The notes beneath the pieces were generated by a model. The model did no database searches, was not told the origin of the DNA, and saw only the letters and a program-made list of their open reading frames with translations. Position numbers and translations under genes: made by a program. Of a stretch of DNA of 64,000 bases, positions 53,756 through 63,124 are shown in pieces. Source of the stretch: an uncultured bacterium (GTDB lineage: Bacteria > Bacillota > Clostridia > Lachnospirales > Lachnospiraceae); NCBI GenBank assembly GCA_947177425.1, contig CAMWUN010000011.1:1-64000 (forward strand), written 5' to 3'. Numbering within the stretch: position 1 is the first letter of the stretch; each line of letters begins with the position of its first letter.

Positions 53756-55003
53756 ATGATACAGGTCATTCGTTACATAAAGGGTTATCTGGCTATTAAG
53801 GTCTGGGGATTTTCGCCGGAAAGATTCATGAATCTTTGCAGCAACCATAATATATTTCTCTGGGATATTGAAAATCATGGTGAATATTATACGATGAAGA
53901 TAAGCCTTAAGGGATTCTTTAAGCTTAAGGGCATTACCAGAAAGACAGGTACGAGGGTGGCCGTAACACAGCGTTATGGACTACCCTTTCTTTCTACACG
54001 GATGTGGCGGCGGCGGATTTTTATGCTGGGACTTTTGGGGAGCCTGCTTTTCTGGATATGGATGTCGGGATTTATCTGGGCAGTAGAGATAGAGGGAAAC
54101 TACTATGTGACTGACGATGTGTTTCAGGATTTTTTTGCGGAGAACGGTATTCAGGTAGGGATGAAAAAGAAGGATATCGAAATTGAAACCCTGGAGAAAG
54201 CCATCCGGACAGAGTTTAATATTGTTACATGGACATCAGCCCGGATCGACGGAACCAGACTGCTCATCCAGGTGAAGGAAAATGATTTGATTTCGGTGGA
54301 GGAAAACAGGACCGCTCTCCCGGAAGGCGAAGGAAGTGATCTGGTAGCAGGCAAGGAAGGGGAAATCATCAGTATCGTTACCCGCAGCGGTGTGCCCAAG
54401 GTAAGCGCAGGAATGCAGGTGGAAAAGGGAGATGTGCTGGTGGAGGGAGGGGTTCCCATTTTAAATGAGGACGGGACCGTCAGGCGGTACGATTACTGTG
54501 TTGCGGATGCGGATATCATGTTAAGATGCGTCTACAGCATGAGGGATGAAATTAAAGAGAAATACGAGGACAAAATCTATACGGGAAAGGAGAAAAAGTA
54601 TCCCTTTCTCATGTTTGGAACCAAAAAGGTGGAAATTCCCAGATTTGACAGATACGAAAAATGGGATGAAGTGGAAGAGAAAAAGCAGCTCAGGATTTTT
54701 AAAAATTATTACCTTCCTGTGTATATCGGCCATGATCTTGTCAGAGAATATGTTACCGAGGATAAAATCTATACAAAGAATGAGGTCAAGAAGCTGTTTG
54801 AGGAGAAAATTATAAAATTTATAGAAACTTTAGAGGAAAAGGGGGTACAAATTGTAGAAAAAAATGTTACAATAGATAAGGTTTCAGGGGTGTGGAAAAT
54901 GAAAGTGGATTTCCTGGCAGTGGAAAAGACAGGTACGCCAAGAAAAACACAAATCATTCAGATACAGGAGACGGAGCCGGAGGAGAATCCGGCAGAGGAA
55001 TAG
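53756..55003 (+). CDS. yqfD: Sporulation protein YqfD
   Basis: The 415-residue membrane protein is a sporulation factor of unknown mechanism. It has an N-terminal YqfD domain (GYLAIKVWGFSPERFMNLCSNHNIFLWDIE), one membrane helix (about 83-106, MLGLLGSLLFWIWMSGFIWAVEI) and a large outer domain. The sequence GKEGEIISIVTRSGVPKVSAGMQVEKGDVLVEGG is typical. It keeps the conserved order yqfC-yqfD-phoH. A start at 53756 fits; GCGGGG lies just before it. Confidence 0.93.
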   Translation: MIQVIRYIKGYLAIKVWGFSPERFMNLCSNHNIFLWDIENHGEYYTMKISLKGFFKLKGITRKTGTRVAVTQRYGLPFLSTRMWRRRIFMLGLLGSLLFWIWMSGFIWAVEIEGNYYVTDDVFQDFFAENGIQVGMKKKDIEIETLEKAIRTEFNIVTWTSARIDGTRLLIQVKENDLISVEENRTALPEGEGSDLVAGKEGEIISIVTRSGVPKVSAGMQVEKGDVLVEGGVPILNEDGTVRRYDYCVADADIMLRCVYSMRDEIKEKYEDKIYTGKEKKYPFLMFGTKKVEIPRFDRYEKWDEVEEKKQLRIFKNYYLPVYIGHDLVREYVTEDKIYTKNEVKKLFEEKIIKFIETLEEKGVQIVEKNVTIDKVSGVWKMKVDFLAVEKTGTPRKTQIIQIQETEPEENPAEE

Positions 55004-55017
55004 ATTAGGAGAACTAA

Positions 55018-56028
55018 ATGGAAGGGATTTCCGAAGTAATAAATGTGCCGGCCCAGGTACAGCAGGAGGTATTCGGGGAATTTGACAGCCATATCAAAAA
55101 GCTGGAGAGACAGTTCCAGGTTGCTATTGTGGACCGGAACGGGGCACTTATCATCTCCGGCAGGGCGCCTTTTGTGAAAAAGGCCGGGAGAGTACTTAAG
55201 GAACTGACAGAATTAGCAATGAGAGGAAACAGAATCCAGGAACAGAATGTGGATTATGCAATTACTATGAGTATGGAAGAAAATGAAGAGGTTTTGCTGG
55301 AAATAGATAAAGACTGCATCTGCCACACGGTGTCGGGAAAACCTATAAAACCCAAGACACTTGGGCAAAAGGCGTATCTGGACGCCATCAGGGGCAGTAT
55401 GATTGTGTTTGGCTTAGGGCCGGCGGGGACAGGGAAAACCTATCTGGCTATGGCTATGGCAATCACGGCATTTAAGAATCAGGAAGTGGAGCGGATAATT
55501 CTGACCAGGCCGGCAATTGAGGCAGGGGAGAAGCTGGGGTTCCTTCCGGGGGATCTGCAGAGCAAAGTAGACCCCTATTTAAGACCTTTGTATGATGCCC
55601 TTTATCAGATTATGGGGGCGGACAGTTTTATGAAAAATATGGAGAAAGGCCTGATAGAGGTGGCTCCTCTGGCTTATATGAGGGGGCGTACCCTGGACAA
55701 CGCCTATATTATTCTGGATGAAGCCCAGAATACCACACCTGCCCAGATGAAGATGTTCCTGACCAGAATCGGTTTTGGATCAAAAGTCATTGTGACAGGG
55801 GACGCCTCCCAGAAAGACTTATCTCCGGGAACCGTCTCCGGCCTTGATGTGGCCGCTAAGGTGCTCCGGGGCATAGAGGGGATCGCATTCTGCAATATGA
55901 CCAGTAAGGATGTGGTGCGGCATCCCCTGGTACAAAAAATAGTTAAGGCTTACGAAGATTATGAAGCAAGAGAAAATTCTACCGCAAAGCGGAAAAACAG
56001 GAATACAGATTATGGCAGAAAAAAGTGA
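55018..56028 (+). CDS. phoH: PhoH-like ATPase
   Basis: The 336-residue protein is a PhoH P-loop ATPase: GLGPAGTGKTYLAMAMAITAF (Walker A), ILTRPAIEAGEKLGFLPGDLQSKVDPYLRPLYDAL, YIILDEAQNTTPAQMKMFLTRIGFGSKVIVTGDASQKDL (Walker B and sensor). An N-terminal KH-like region precedes it. PhoH2-type relatives have helicase/RNase roles; this one lies in the standard sporulation/ybeY block. Its end overlaps the next gene by 17 bases. Confidence 0.94.
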   Translation: MEGISEVINVPAQVQQEVFGEFDSHIKKLERQFQVAIVDRNGALIISGRAPFVKKAGRVLKELTELAMRGNRIQEQNVDYAITMSMEENEEVLLEIDKDCICHTVSGKPIKPKTLGQKAYLDAIRGSMIVFGLGPAGTGKTYLAMAMAITAFKNQEVERIILTRPAIEAGEKLGFLPGDLQSKVDPYLRPLYDALYQIMGADSFMKNMEKGLIEVAPLAYMRGRTLDNAYIILDEAQNTTPAQMKMFLTRIGFGSKVIVTGDASQKDLSPGTVSGLDVAAKVLRGIEGIAFCNMTSKDVVRHPLVQKIVKAYEDYEARENSTAKRKNRNTDYGRKK

Positions 56029-57211
56029 AAAACAGCAATATTTACTGTATCAGGAAATCCTGCTGTTTTTGAGTACAGTTGCAGTAAGCGCAGCGGCAGC
56101 CCTGGTGTATGGAATGACAGATATGGAAGCGGCAGGCGTTGCCATTTTAGCGGCTGCAGGCGCAGGAGGGATGGTTTTTACGCTGGAACAGGGACTGGAA
56201 AACCATACTTTTTTCTTTGACAATGAAGAGCATACCGAACGTTTTACGTTAATCTACCTGGTTTCCCTGCTTGGAAGCGTTATATTTCCCAGGCTGCCCC
56301 AGAGCGGCTGGCCGTATCTGGCGGTCTTTGTGGGGCTGGAATTGTTCGGCAGCCAGGCACTTGGACTTGTGGGCGGCTGTGAACTTCTGATGATTGCAAC
56401 CCTCCTTTCAGGTGAAGGGAATATGCTGTTTTTCGTATATTTTGTTGCAGGATTTGCTGGATGCATGGTTTTTTCCTGTATAGATAAAAGCTTCAGGGTA
56501 AGAGAGCCTTTGCTGGTCGCCCTGCTTATACAGGCGGCTGTTCTTTTTGCCTGGGAGATTATTTTGGCGCAGGGGCAGATATCTTTGCAGATATTTATTA
56601 TTCCTGCAGTGAACACCTTCATATGCTTTATCCTTCTGATGGTGCTGCTTAAGATTTTAAATTATTACGCCCTTTACATAGGGCAGAAGATTCTTATGGA
56701 AATCAATGACCCGGCGCATGAACTTTTGGGGAAGCTCAGGGAATTTTCAGAAGAGGAGTACGACCATGCACTCCATACAGCTTACCTGTGCGAAAAGACG
56801 GCCGCAGGTATAGGGGTGGAACCACAGATAGCCAGGGCATGTGGATATTATCACAGAATCGGCCTGTTAAAAGGGGACAATACCTGGGAAAATATGCAGG
56901 GTATTTTAAAGGAGTACCACTTTCCCAAAGAAGTGGCAGACATACTGAAGGAATATGCAGAAAGGGACATGGAAATCCGGTCAAAGGAAGTGGTTATCCT
57001 TTTTTTCTGTGACACCATTGATTCTTCCCTCAATTATCTTTTTTTAAAAAAATTAAAAACTGAGTTGAATTATCAAAAAATTATAGACGCTATATTTAAG
57101 AATAAGGTCGAAAGTGGTATGATAGATAATAGCAGCATATCCCTCCGGGAACTGCATGAAATGAAGAATATACTGACAGAGGAAAAACTATATCATGACT
57201 TCTTACGTTGA
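56012..57211 (+). CDS. YqfF/PgpH-like HD protein with lost metal ligands
   Basis: About 399 residues. Six to seven membrane helices occupy residues 17-210, followed by an HD-like domain. In PgpH/YqfF, which degrades c-di-AMP, this domain has a YHDIGK and a later HHGT. Here the place of HD reads YYHRIGLLKG (Arg282 for Asp), and the later HH motif is replaced by EYAERDM. The first His (YDHALHTAYL) remains. It is also much shorter than YqfF (over 700 residues), lacking the large N-terminal extracellular domain. Catalysis is therefore doubtful; a structural or c-di-AMP-sensing role is possible. It overlaps phoH and ybeY by 17 bases each. Confidence 0.75.
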   Translation: MAEKSEKQQYLLYQEILLFLSTVAVSAAAALVYGMTDMEAAGVAILAAAGAGGMVFTLEQGLENHTFFFDNEEHTERFTLIYLVSLLGSVIFPRLPQSGWPYLAVFVGLELFGSQALGLVGGCELLMIATLLSGEGNMLFFVYFVAGFAGCMVFSCIDKSFRVREPLLVALLIQAAVLFAWEIILAQGQISLQIFIIPAVNTFICFILLMVLLKILNYYALYIGQKILMEINDPAHELLGKLREFSEEEYDHALHTAYLCEKTAAGIGVEPQIARACGYYHRIGLLKGDNTWENMQGILKEYHFPKEVADILKEYAERDMEIRSKEVVILFFCDTIDSSLNYLFLKKLKTELNYQKIIDAIFKNKVESGMIDNSSISLRELHEMKNILTEEKLYHDFLR

Positions 57212-57698
57212 AAATGAAGTAAATGCCAAATTCCCCTTTGAGATAAAAGAAATTTTGGACACAGTCGCTGAAGCGGTTCTTGAACAGGAAAACTGCCCTT
57301 ATGAGACACAGGTGAATCTGCTGATAACGGATAATGAGGGGATTCATGAACTGAACAGGCAGTACAGACAGGTGGATTCGCCTACGGATGTGCTTTCTTT
57401 CCCGATGATTAATTATGAAGCAGCGGCGGATTTTGGGGCGGCGGAGGAAGATATGGACTGCTTTGATCCTGTAAGCGGTGAACTGCTTCTGGGAGATATT
57501 ATTATTTCGGCGGAGAAAGTCAGAGAGCAGGCGGACAAGTACGGACATTCCCTGAAAAGAGAGTTTGCTTTCCTTGTGGCCCACAGTATGCTCCATCTGT
57601 GCGGATATGACCATATGACCCGGGAGGAAGCGCAGGTGATGGAGGAAAAGCAGGAACAGGCGCTTAACGGCCTTGGCATTACAAGAGACAATGGATGA
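57195..57698 (+). CDS. ybeY: Endoribonuclease YbeY
   Basis: The 167-residue enzyme matures rRNA. The zinc site is in FLVAHSMLHLCGYDHMTREEAQVMEEKQE (His-x3-His-x5-His), with the upstream NRQYRQVDSPTDVLSFPM and GDIIISAEKVREQA of the family. An insert (YEAAADFGAAEEDMDCFDPVSGE) is typical of clostridial members. It begins 17 bases before the end of the HD-like gene and its stop lies at the start region of the following flippase gene. Confidence 0.95.
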   Translation: MTSYVENEVNAKFPFEIKEILDTVAEAVLEQENCPYETQVNLLITDNEGIHELNRQYRQVDSPTDVLSFPMINYEAAADFGAAEEDMDCFDPVSGELLLGDIIISAEKVREQADKYGHSLKREFAFLVAHSMLHLCGYDHMTREEAQVMEEKQEQALNGLGITRDNG

Positions 57699-57724
57699 AA
57701 CCTGAACAGCAGGCGGGAGACTTT

Positions 57725-59353
57725 ATGAATAAACCAGCAAGAAGAGGGCCTTCGCCAAGAAGGGATATATATACAATTATTACACTGACGGCCTTGATAG
57801 GGGCTTTGATTTTCCGTATTCCTTTGGGATATATGATAGGAAACAGGGGAATGGCCTGTTTTGGAATGGCGAATGAAATATATCTGGCGGCAGCGGGAGC
57901 AGTTTCCTACGGTCTTTCTGAGGCGGTGGCATTGCTGGTGAGATACCGGATCAAAAGAGTCCAGTTTAAAAGCGCCCAGAAAGTGCTGCGCGGCGGGCTT
58001 TTTATTGGCGGTATCATTGGCGCAGCCTTAACCCTTTTATTTGTATTCTTCGGCCATGGCATTGCCAAAAATGTCATGAATCTGCCTCTTGCGGGACTGT
58101 GTGTGCGTCTGATGGCGCCTTCCATGGTTTTCAATATTCTGACAGGGGTTTTCCGGGGGTATTTTAAAGGGAACGGGTCAAGGGTTCCGGAAATGCACTC
58201 GCAAATCCTGCACACAGTATTTTTATTTACCGGAGGGCTTATTGGGGCAGGACTTCTGGTAAAATATGGGGACAAGGTTTCCGCTCTTTTGCAAAATGCG
58301 GATTATGCCGGAGCTTATGGGGCCATGGGGGCTTCCATAGGTTTTCTGACAGCTTCCATTTTATGTTTCCTGCATGCGCTGGCGTTGTTTTTTATATTCA
58401 GAAATAACATCAAACGGCAGATGGGCAGGGAGATGCAGAAAAATACAGACACAAATCTGCGTATTTTTTATCTGCTTGCAGGGACGGGAAGCTTATATAT
58501 GCTGCTGTGGTTTTGCTTCCAGTCACTTCCCCTGATCGATCAGTATCTTTTTTTTACCGCTTCCAAAACAGCAGGGGACACAGCCGGGCAGTGGGGAACT
58601 TATTATGGAAAATGTCTGGTCGTAATTGGCATTCTCTGCGCAGCAATTGATATGATATGTCTGCTTCCCATAAGGCGTATACTGGCTTCGCTGGAACGGG
58701 ACGGGCAGAAGATTGCTGGAGGGAAACTGGGAATTTTAATTCATCAGTGTTCGGTGCTTGCGATACCTGCAGCGGTTTTTCTGGCAGTTCTTGCAGAAGA
58801 TATTCTGGATCTGCTGTTTAAGGGAAATAACCAGCAGGCGGCCGGATGGCTGCAGTTAGGAAGCCTGATGATAGTGTTTTCGGTTTTTGGGGCAGTCTTT
58901 ATGGAAATTCTGTTGAAAGGCCGCAGGATGAAATATGTGGCCGCCGCTGGGGCAGGGGCGTTTATACTGCATGTCATAACGGCGGAGGTGCTGCTTAGGA
59001 CGACGGCTCTTGGGATTATGGCGGTGCTGATAGCGGTGATAGTCTTTTATGCGGCGGTTGCAGCGGCGGGATTTTTTCTGGTAAGCAGCATGTTCCAGTA
59101 CCGGCAGGAGTGGATAAGGACTTTTGCCATTACCATTGTGGCTGCGGCCATATCGGGGGGAATCGCAATGTTGCTGAACAGGCTGCTGGTTTCCCTGCTG
59201 GGTGCGGGAATCACACTTTTGATCGTTGTTCCGGTATGCTCGGTCATTTTTCTTATACTGCTGATAGTGACAAGGGCTTTTGATGCACAGGAGATGGAAG
59301 AGATGGCCGGAGGCCGGTTTCTCATGATGCTGGCAGGATTTCTTCACCGATAA
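57725..59353 (+). CDS. SpoVB/MurJ-like lipid flippase family protein
   Basis: The 542-residue protein has about 14 membrane helices of the MOP (MATE/MurJ/SpoVB) superfamily, for example PLGYMIGNRGMACFGMANEIYLAAAGAVSYGLSEAVALLV and FNILTGVFRGYFKGNGSRVPEMHSQILHTVF. Members flip lipid-linked wall precursors or take part in spore cortex formation; substrate is unknown. A start at 57695 would overlap ybeY (ATGA); 57725 has a better ribosome binding site (GGGAG) and was chosen. Last gene of the sporulation block here. Confidence 0.82.
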   Translation: MNKPARRGPSPRRDIYTIITLTALIGALIFRIPLGYMIGNRGMACFGMANEIYLAAAGAVSYGLSEAVALLVRYRIKRVQFKSAQKVLRGGLFIGGIIGAALTLLFVFFGHGIAKNVMNLPLAGLCVRLMAPSMVFNILTGVFRGYFKGNGSRVPEMHSQILHTVFLFTGGLIGAGLLVKYGDKVSALLQNADYAGAYGAMGASIGFLTASILCFLHALALFFIFRNNIKRQMGREMQKNTDTNLRIFYLLAGTGSLYMLLWFCFQSLPLIDQYLFFTASKTAGDTAGQWGTYYGKCLVVIGILCAAIDMICLLPIRRILASLERDGQKIAGGKLGILIHQCSVLAIPAAVFLAVLAEDILDLLFKGNNQQAAGWLQLGSLMIVFSVFGAVFMEILLKGRRMKYVAAAGAGAFILHVITAEVLLRTTALGIMAVLIAVIVFYAAVAAAGFFLVSSMFQYRQEWIRTFAITIVAAAISGGIAMLLNRLLVSLLGAGITLLIVVPVCSVIFLILLIVTRAFDAQEMEEMAGGRFLMMLAGFLHR

Positions 59354-59413
59354 GCTGTATAGATTTGTTTTTTTTGGCTGATACTGTTAGAAAAATAGTA
59401 AAGGTGACATGCT

Positions 59414-60037
59414 ATGAAATTTGTGAAACGTATCAGTCTGTTTTTTATCTATCCCTTATCCATGTTTTCTATCGGGTTTGCCGCGAATATGGCTATCATG
59501 GAATTTTTCTATCCCGGTGAAAAGATACAGATCGAGAAGGAGGAGGCTCCGGTTCCAGAAAAGGAGCCGGTGCAGGTTTCCGTAAGCGACGAACCGGTTG
59601 TTACAGCCGATACCCGCTATGTAATCCAGGATTATAATGCAGTTACCGGGGAAGTTGTGGAGAAAGAAGAAAAAGCCCCTGATAAATTTATAGGTTTATC
59701 CAGGGACAAGGTTGTGGATGAAATTAAGGAATATAATGCAAATCCTTCCCTGACGGATTTGGAACAGGGATTTACTTTCATGGAACTGGTTTCCTTTTCA
59801 TCAGGGAAAATTGTGGTGAGGAAAAGCTATGAACTGGTACAGGAAGAGAAGGGATTTTTCCTTTTAAACGAAAACCACTATGTGGTTGTGTATGATCACA
59901 GTTTATCCCATGTGTATATGAATACCGATATTTTGGTGGAAAGGCTGCCAGAAAATCTGAGGGATGAAATTTTAAATATAAAATATGTAGAAGATGAAAA
60001 AGAATTGTATAATTTTCTTGAGTCTTATTCCAGTTAG
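59414..60037 (+). CDS. Membrane-anchored protein of unknown function, BofC-like?
   Basis: The 207-residue protein has one N-terminal helix (about 9-31, LFFIYPLSMFSIGFAANMAIMEFF), an acidic Pro/Glu linker, and a soluble outer domain with RYVIQDYNAVTGEVVEKEEKAPDKFIGLSRDKVVDEIKEYNANPSL...MELVSFSSGKIVVRKSYEL. The alternation and size recall the BofC/forespore inhibitor fold, but similarity is weak and not checked. The C-terminus includes LPENLRDEILNIKYVEDEKELYNFLESYSS. It is a separate gene between two enzyme groups. Confidence 0.65.
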   Translation: MKFVKRISLFFIYPLSMFSIGFAANMAIMEFFYPGEKIQIEKEEAPVPEKEPVQVSVSDEPVVTADTRYVIQDYNAVTGEVVEKEEKAPDKFIGLSRDKVVDEIKEYNANPSLTDLEQGFTFMELVSFSSGKIVVRKSYELVQEEKGFFLLNENHYVVVYDHSLSHVYMNTDILVERLPENLRDEILNIKYVEDEKELYNFLESYSS

Positions 60038-60131
60038 TATTATTATAGAAGATAATATAATTATATTAATTCTTATATGAAATAAAAAATATAGTCATAC
60101 GTATTTATAATTGACAGAAACGAGGGAATAG

Positions 60132-61427
60132 ATGGAGAGCAGAACAAAAGTTGGAGTCATTGGAGCAGGCGCAGCAGGGATGGCTGCAGCAGTTACAGCA
60201 GCAAAATATGGCGCAGAAGTCACTTTATTTGAAAAGAATGACAGAGTCGGGAAAAAGATACTTGCAACCGGAAACGGCAGATGCAATATGGGCAATCTGG
60301 AATTTTCGGAAGAAAAGTATTACTGCCAGGACAGGGAAAAGCTTCACAGTTTATTCCAGGTTTTTTCTGTGTGGGATACCATGTCTTTTTTTGAAAGCAT
60401 GGGCCTTATGATAAAAAGCAAAGAGGGATATCTGTACCCTTATTCGGAGCAGGCTTCGGCAGTGCTTGATGTGCTTCGGATGGAACTTGACAGAAAAAAG
60501 ATACATGTTATAACCGAGGGGGAAATCAAAAAAGCTGCTTACAATGCGGACAGAATGACATTTACCCTGAAAGATATAAAGGGAAAGGAATATGAGTGCG
60601 ATAAGCTGATTGTGGCATGCGGCAGTCCAGCTTCCCTGAAAAAGGGTGAAGGTATGACCGGTTATGCACTTGCTGAAAAATTTGGACACCGGGTGAAGGA
60701 AATTGTGCCCGGGCTGGTATCTCTTAAGTCCCATGAAGATTTCACGAAAGCTTTGTCCGGCGTCAGGGTCAAGGCCGGGGTGAGGCTGGTTGTGGCCGGG
60801 GAAACAGCAGGCAGAGATGTGGGAGAAGTGCAGTTTACTGATTACGGCATATCCGGCATTCCTGTGTTCCAGTTAAGCCGGACAGCGGCCTATGCCCTGA
60901 AAGAAGGAAAAAGCGTGGAAGCAGTAGTAGACTTTTTTCCTGACCAGGATGAAAAAACATTTACCTATATGGGCAGGCTCCGCTATGAAGCCCAGCAGGA
61001 TAAATCCATGGAAGACTATCTGACAGGGATGTTACATAAAAAGATTAATATGGTTCTGATAAAAATGGCAGGGTTAAAGCCTGCAATGACAGCCCGGGAA
61101 GCAGGATGGGAGAAAGTAAAAGCGCTGATGGAACTTGGCAGGAATTTCGGGATAGCTGTCAGCGATGTGAATTCCATGGATAATGCGCAGGTCTGTGCAG
61201 GCGGCGTTGACTTTAGCCAGTTAAATACGGAATTGGAGTCGGAACTGGTAAAGGGGCTGTACTTTGCCGGGGAAGTGGTGGATGTAGACGGTATCTGCGG
61301 GGGTTACAACCTCCAGTGGGCTTGGACCAGCGGCTATATCGCAGGCAGAAATGCGGCAGGCAGTTCCACAAGGCAGATTGCACTGGGGCAGGAGAAATAT
61401 AAGGAACTGCCAGAGGATAAATCATAA
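60132..61427 (+). CDS. HI0933-family FAD-dependent oxidoreductase
   Basis: The 431-residue flavoprotein has the N-terminal dinucleotide fold VGVIGAGAAGMAAAVTAAKYGAEVTLFEKNDRVGKKILATGNGRCNMGN, a family signature (the GNGRCN motif), and ends in LYFAGEVVDVDGICGGYNLQWAWTSGYIAGRNA. Members are annotated as aminoacetone oxidase-like or simply as uncharacterised flavoproteins; the reaction is not known. Its stop touches the next ATG, so the two FAD enzymes form an operon. Confidence 0.88.
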   Translation: MESRTKVGVIGAGAAGMAAAVTAAKYGAEVTLFEKNDRVGKKILATGNGRCNMGNLEFSEEKYYCQDREKLHSLFQVFSVWDTMSFFESMGLMIKSKEGYLYPYSEQASAVLDVLRMELDRKKIHVITEGEIKKAAYNADRMTFTLKDIKGKEYECDKLIVACGSPASLKKGEGMTGYALAEKFGHRVKEIVPGLVSLKSHEDFTKALSGVRVKAGVRLVVAGETAGRDVGEVQFTDYGISGIPVFQLSRTAAYALKEGKSVEAVVDFFPDQDEKTFTYMGRLRYEAQQDKSMEDYLTGMLHKKINMVLIKMAGLKPAMTAREAGWEKVKALMELGRNFGIAVSDVNSMDNAQVCAGGVDFSQLNTELESELVKGLYFAGEVVDVDGICGGYNLQWAWTSGYIAGRNAAGSSTRQIALGQEKYKELPEDKS

Positions 61428-63059
61428 ATGTTAAGGATCAATCAGCTAAAGCTTCCGGTGGGACATTCCCGGGAGGAACTGGCGGAACGGGTGAAAAAGC
61501 TTCTGCGGTGTAAGGAAACGCCACGCATTACCATTGTAAGGCGTTCTATAGACGCAAGGAAGAAGCCCCGGTTGTATTTTAATTATATATTGAATGTGCA
61601 GGTGGCAGACCAGCAGGAAGTTTACCGCAGATGTGACAAGAGCCAGGTTCTTTTGTGGGAAGAGAAAACTTATCAGTTTCCGGCTGCTGATTATAAAGGA
61701 AAGAAACGTCCGGTAATCATTGGAACAGGGCCGGCTGGACTTTTTTGCGGATATATGCTGGCGGAGGCAGGTTTCTGCCCCATTCTCCTTGAGAGGGGAA
61801 AGCCTGTGGAGGAGCGGACCGGAGATGTAGAGAGATTCTGGGAGACGGGAAAGCTGAATCCAGAGTCCAACGTTCAGTTTGGGGAAGGGGGCGCAGGCAC
61901 CTTTTCTGACGGAAAGCTGAATACGCTGGTAAAGGATAAGTACGGAAGGAACCGGGAAGTACTGTCACTGTTTGTAAAGGCCGGTGCGCCGGAGGAGATT
62001 CTCTACGACCATAAGCCCCATATCGGAACGGACGTCCTGTGCAGAGTCGTGTCTAATTTAAGAAAGGCTATACTGGATAAGGGCGGGGAGGTACGGTTTG
62101 GAGCGAAAGTAACAGATTTTGAAATAGAAAAGGGACAGATCTCGGGAGTTGTTATAAATGGAAAAGAGCGGTTAGGGGCAGAATATGTAATCCTGGCGCC
62201 GGGACACAGTGCAAGGGATACATTTTCCGTCCTTTACGAAAAGGGAGTTGCCATGGAGCCGAAAGCTTTTGCAGTGGGGCTTCGGGTGGAACATCCGCAG
62301 AAGATGATAAATTTTTCCCAGTATGGAAAAACGGCAACGGCCGCGGAAGAAGAAATACTGGGCAGCGCAGCCTATAAGGTGACGGCAAAAGCCGCAGATG
62401 GAAGGGGAGTTTACTCCTTTTGTATGTGTCCTGGCGGTTATGTGGTAAATGCCTCCTCAGAGCCGGGGAGACTGGCAGTAAACGGAATGAGTTTCAGCAA
62501 AAGGGACGGGGAGAATGCCAACAGTGCAGTAATCGTTTCGGTGACACCAAAGGATTATGGTGGCAGCCATCCCCTTGCAGGAGTAGAATTCCAGCGCAGG
62601 CTGGAGGAGAAGGCTTTTGAAATTGGAAAGGGAAGTATTCCAGTGGAGAGATATGGCAGTTTCAGGGCAGGGGTGACGGGAAACAGGGACTGTAAAAGCT
62701 TTGGAGACGGTTTTAAACTACCGGATGATTTTGCTCCCTGCATAAAAGGAAAATGGTCATACCAGCCGGTGCACCAGATACTGCCCCAGCCCCTGAACGT
62801 AGCTTTCGTGGAGGGAATGGAACAGTTTGGCAAAATAATAAAAGGATTTAATGATGAAAACGTTTTAATAGAAGGTGTGGAAAGCAGAACTTCTTCCCCG
62901 GTCAGGATTCTCAGGGATGAGAGGATGCAGGCGTCTGTGAAGGGACTCTACCCCTGCGGCGAGGGAGCCGGATATGCCGGAGGGATAACATCGGCGGCCA
63001 TGGATGGGATACGGGTGGCGGAGGAAGTGGCTGGCCATATCATGGAAAGTGAAAACTGA
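61428..63059 (+). CDS. Uncharacterised FAD-dependent dehydrogenase (COG2509 type)
   Basis: The 543-residue protein has an unusual N-terminal domain of about 90 residues (INQLKLPVGHSREELAERVKKLLRC...RRSIDARKKPRLYFNYILNVQV), then an FAD fold PVIIGTGPAGLFCGYMLAEAGFCPILLERGKPVEERTGDVERFWETGKLNPESNVQFGEGGAGTFSDGKLNTLV and a C-terminal LYPCGEGAGYAGGITSAAMDGIRVAEEV. The family is broad in bacteria and plastids but its chemistry is not established. It begins immediately after the HI0933-like gene. Confidence 0.88.
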   Translation: MLRINQLKLPVGHSREELAERVKKLLRCKETPRITIVRRSIDARKKPRLYFNYILNVQVADQQEVYRRCDKSQVLLWEEKTYQFPAADYKGKKRPVIIGTGPAGLFCGYMLAEAGFCPILLERGKPVEERTGDVERFWETGKLNPESNVQFGEGGAGTFSDGKLNTLVKDKYGRNREVLSLFVKAGAPEEILYDHKPHIGTDVLCRVVSNLRKAILDKGGEVRFGAKVTDFEIEKGQISGVVINGKERLGAEYVILAPGHSARDTFSVLYEKGVAMEPKAFAVGLRVEHPQKMINFSQYGKTATAAEEEILGSAAYKVTAKAADGRGVYSFCMCPGGYVVNASSEPGRLAVNGMSFSKRDGENANSAVIVSVTPKDYGGSHPLAGVEFQRRLEEKAFEIGKGSIPVERYGSFRAGVTGNRDCKSFGDGFKLPDDFAPCIKGKWSYQPVHQILPQPLNVAFVEGMEQFGKIIKGFNDENVLIEGVESRTSSPVRILRDERMQASVKGLYPCGEGAGYAGGITSAAMDGIRVAEEVAGHIMESEN

Positions 63060-63124
63060 TTAGATATTATATATATCCGCAGGGAAACGGCAGGAGATAG
63101 CCAGACTACAGAGGAGGACTGTTT

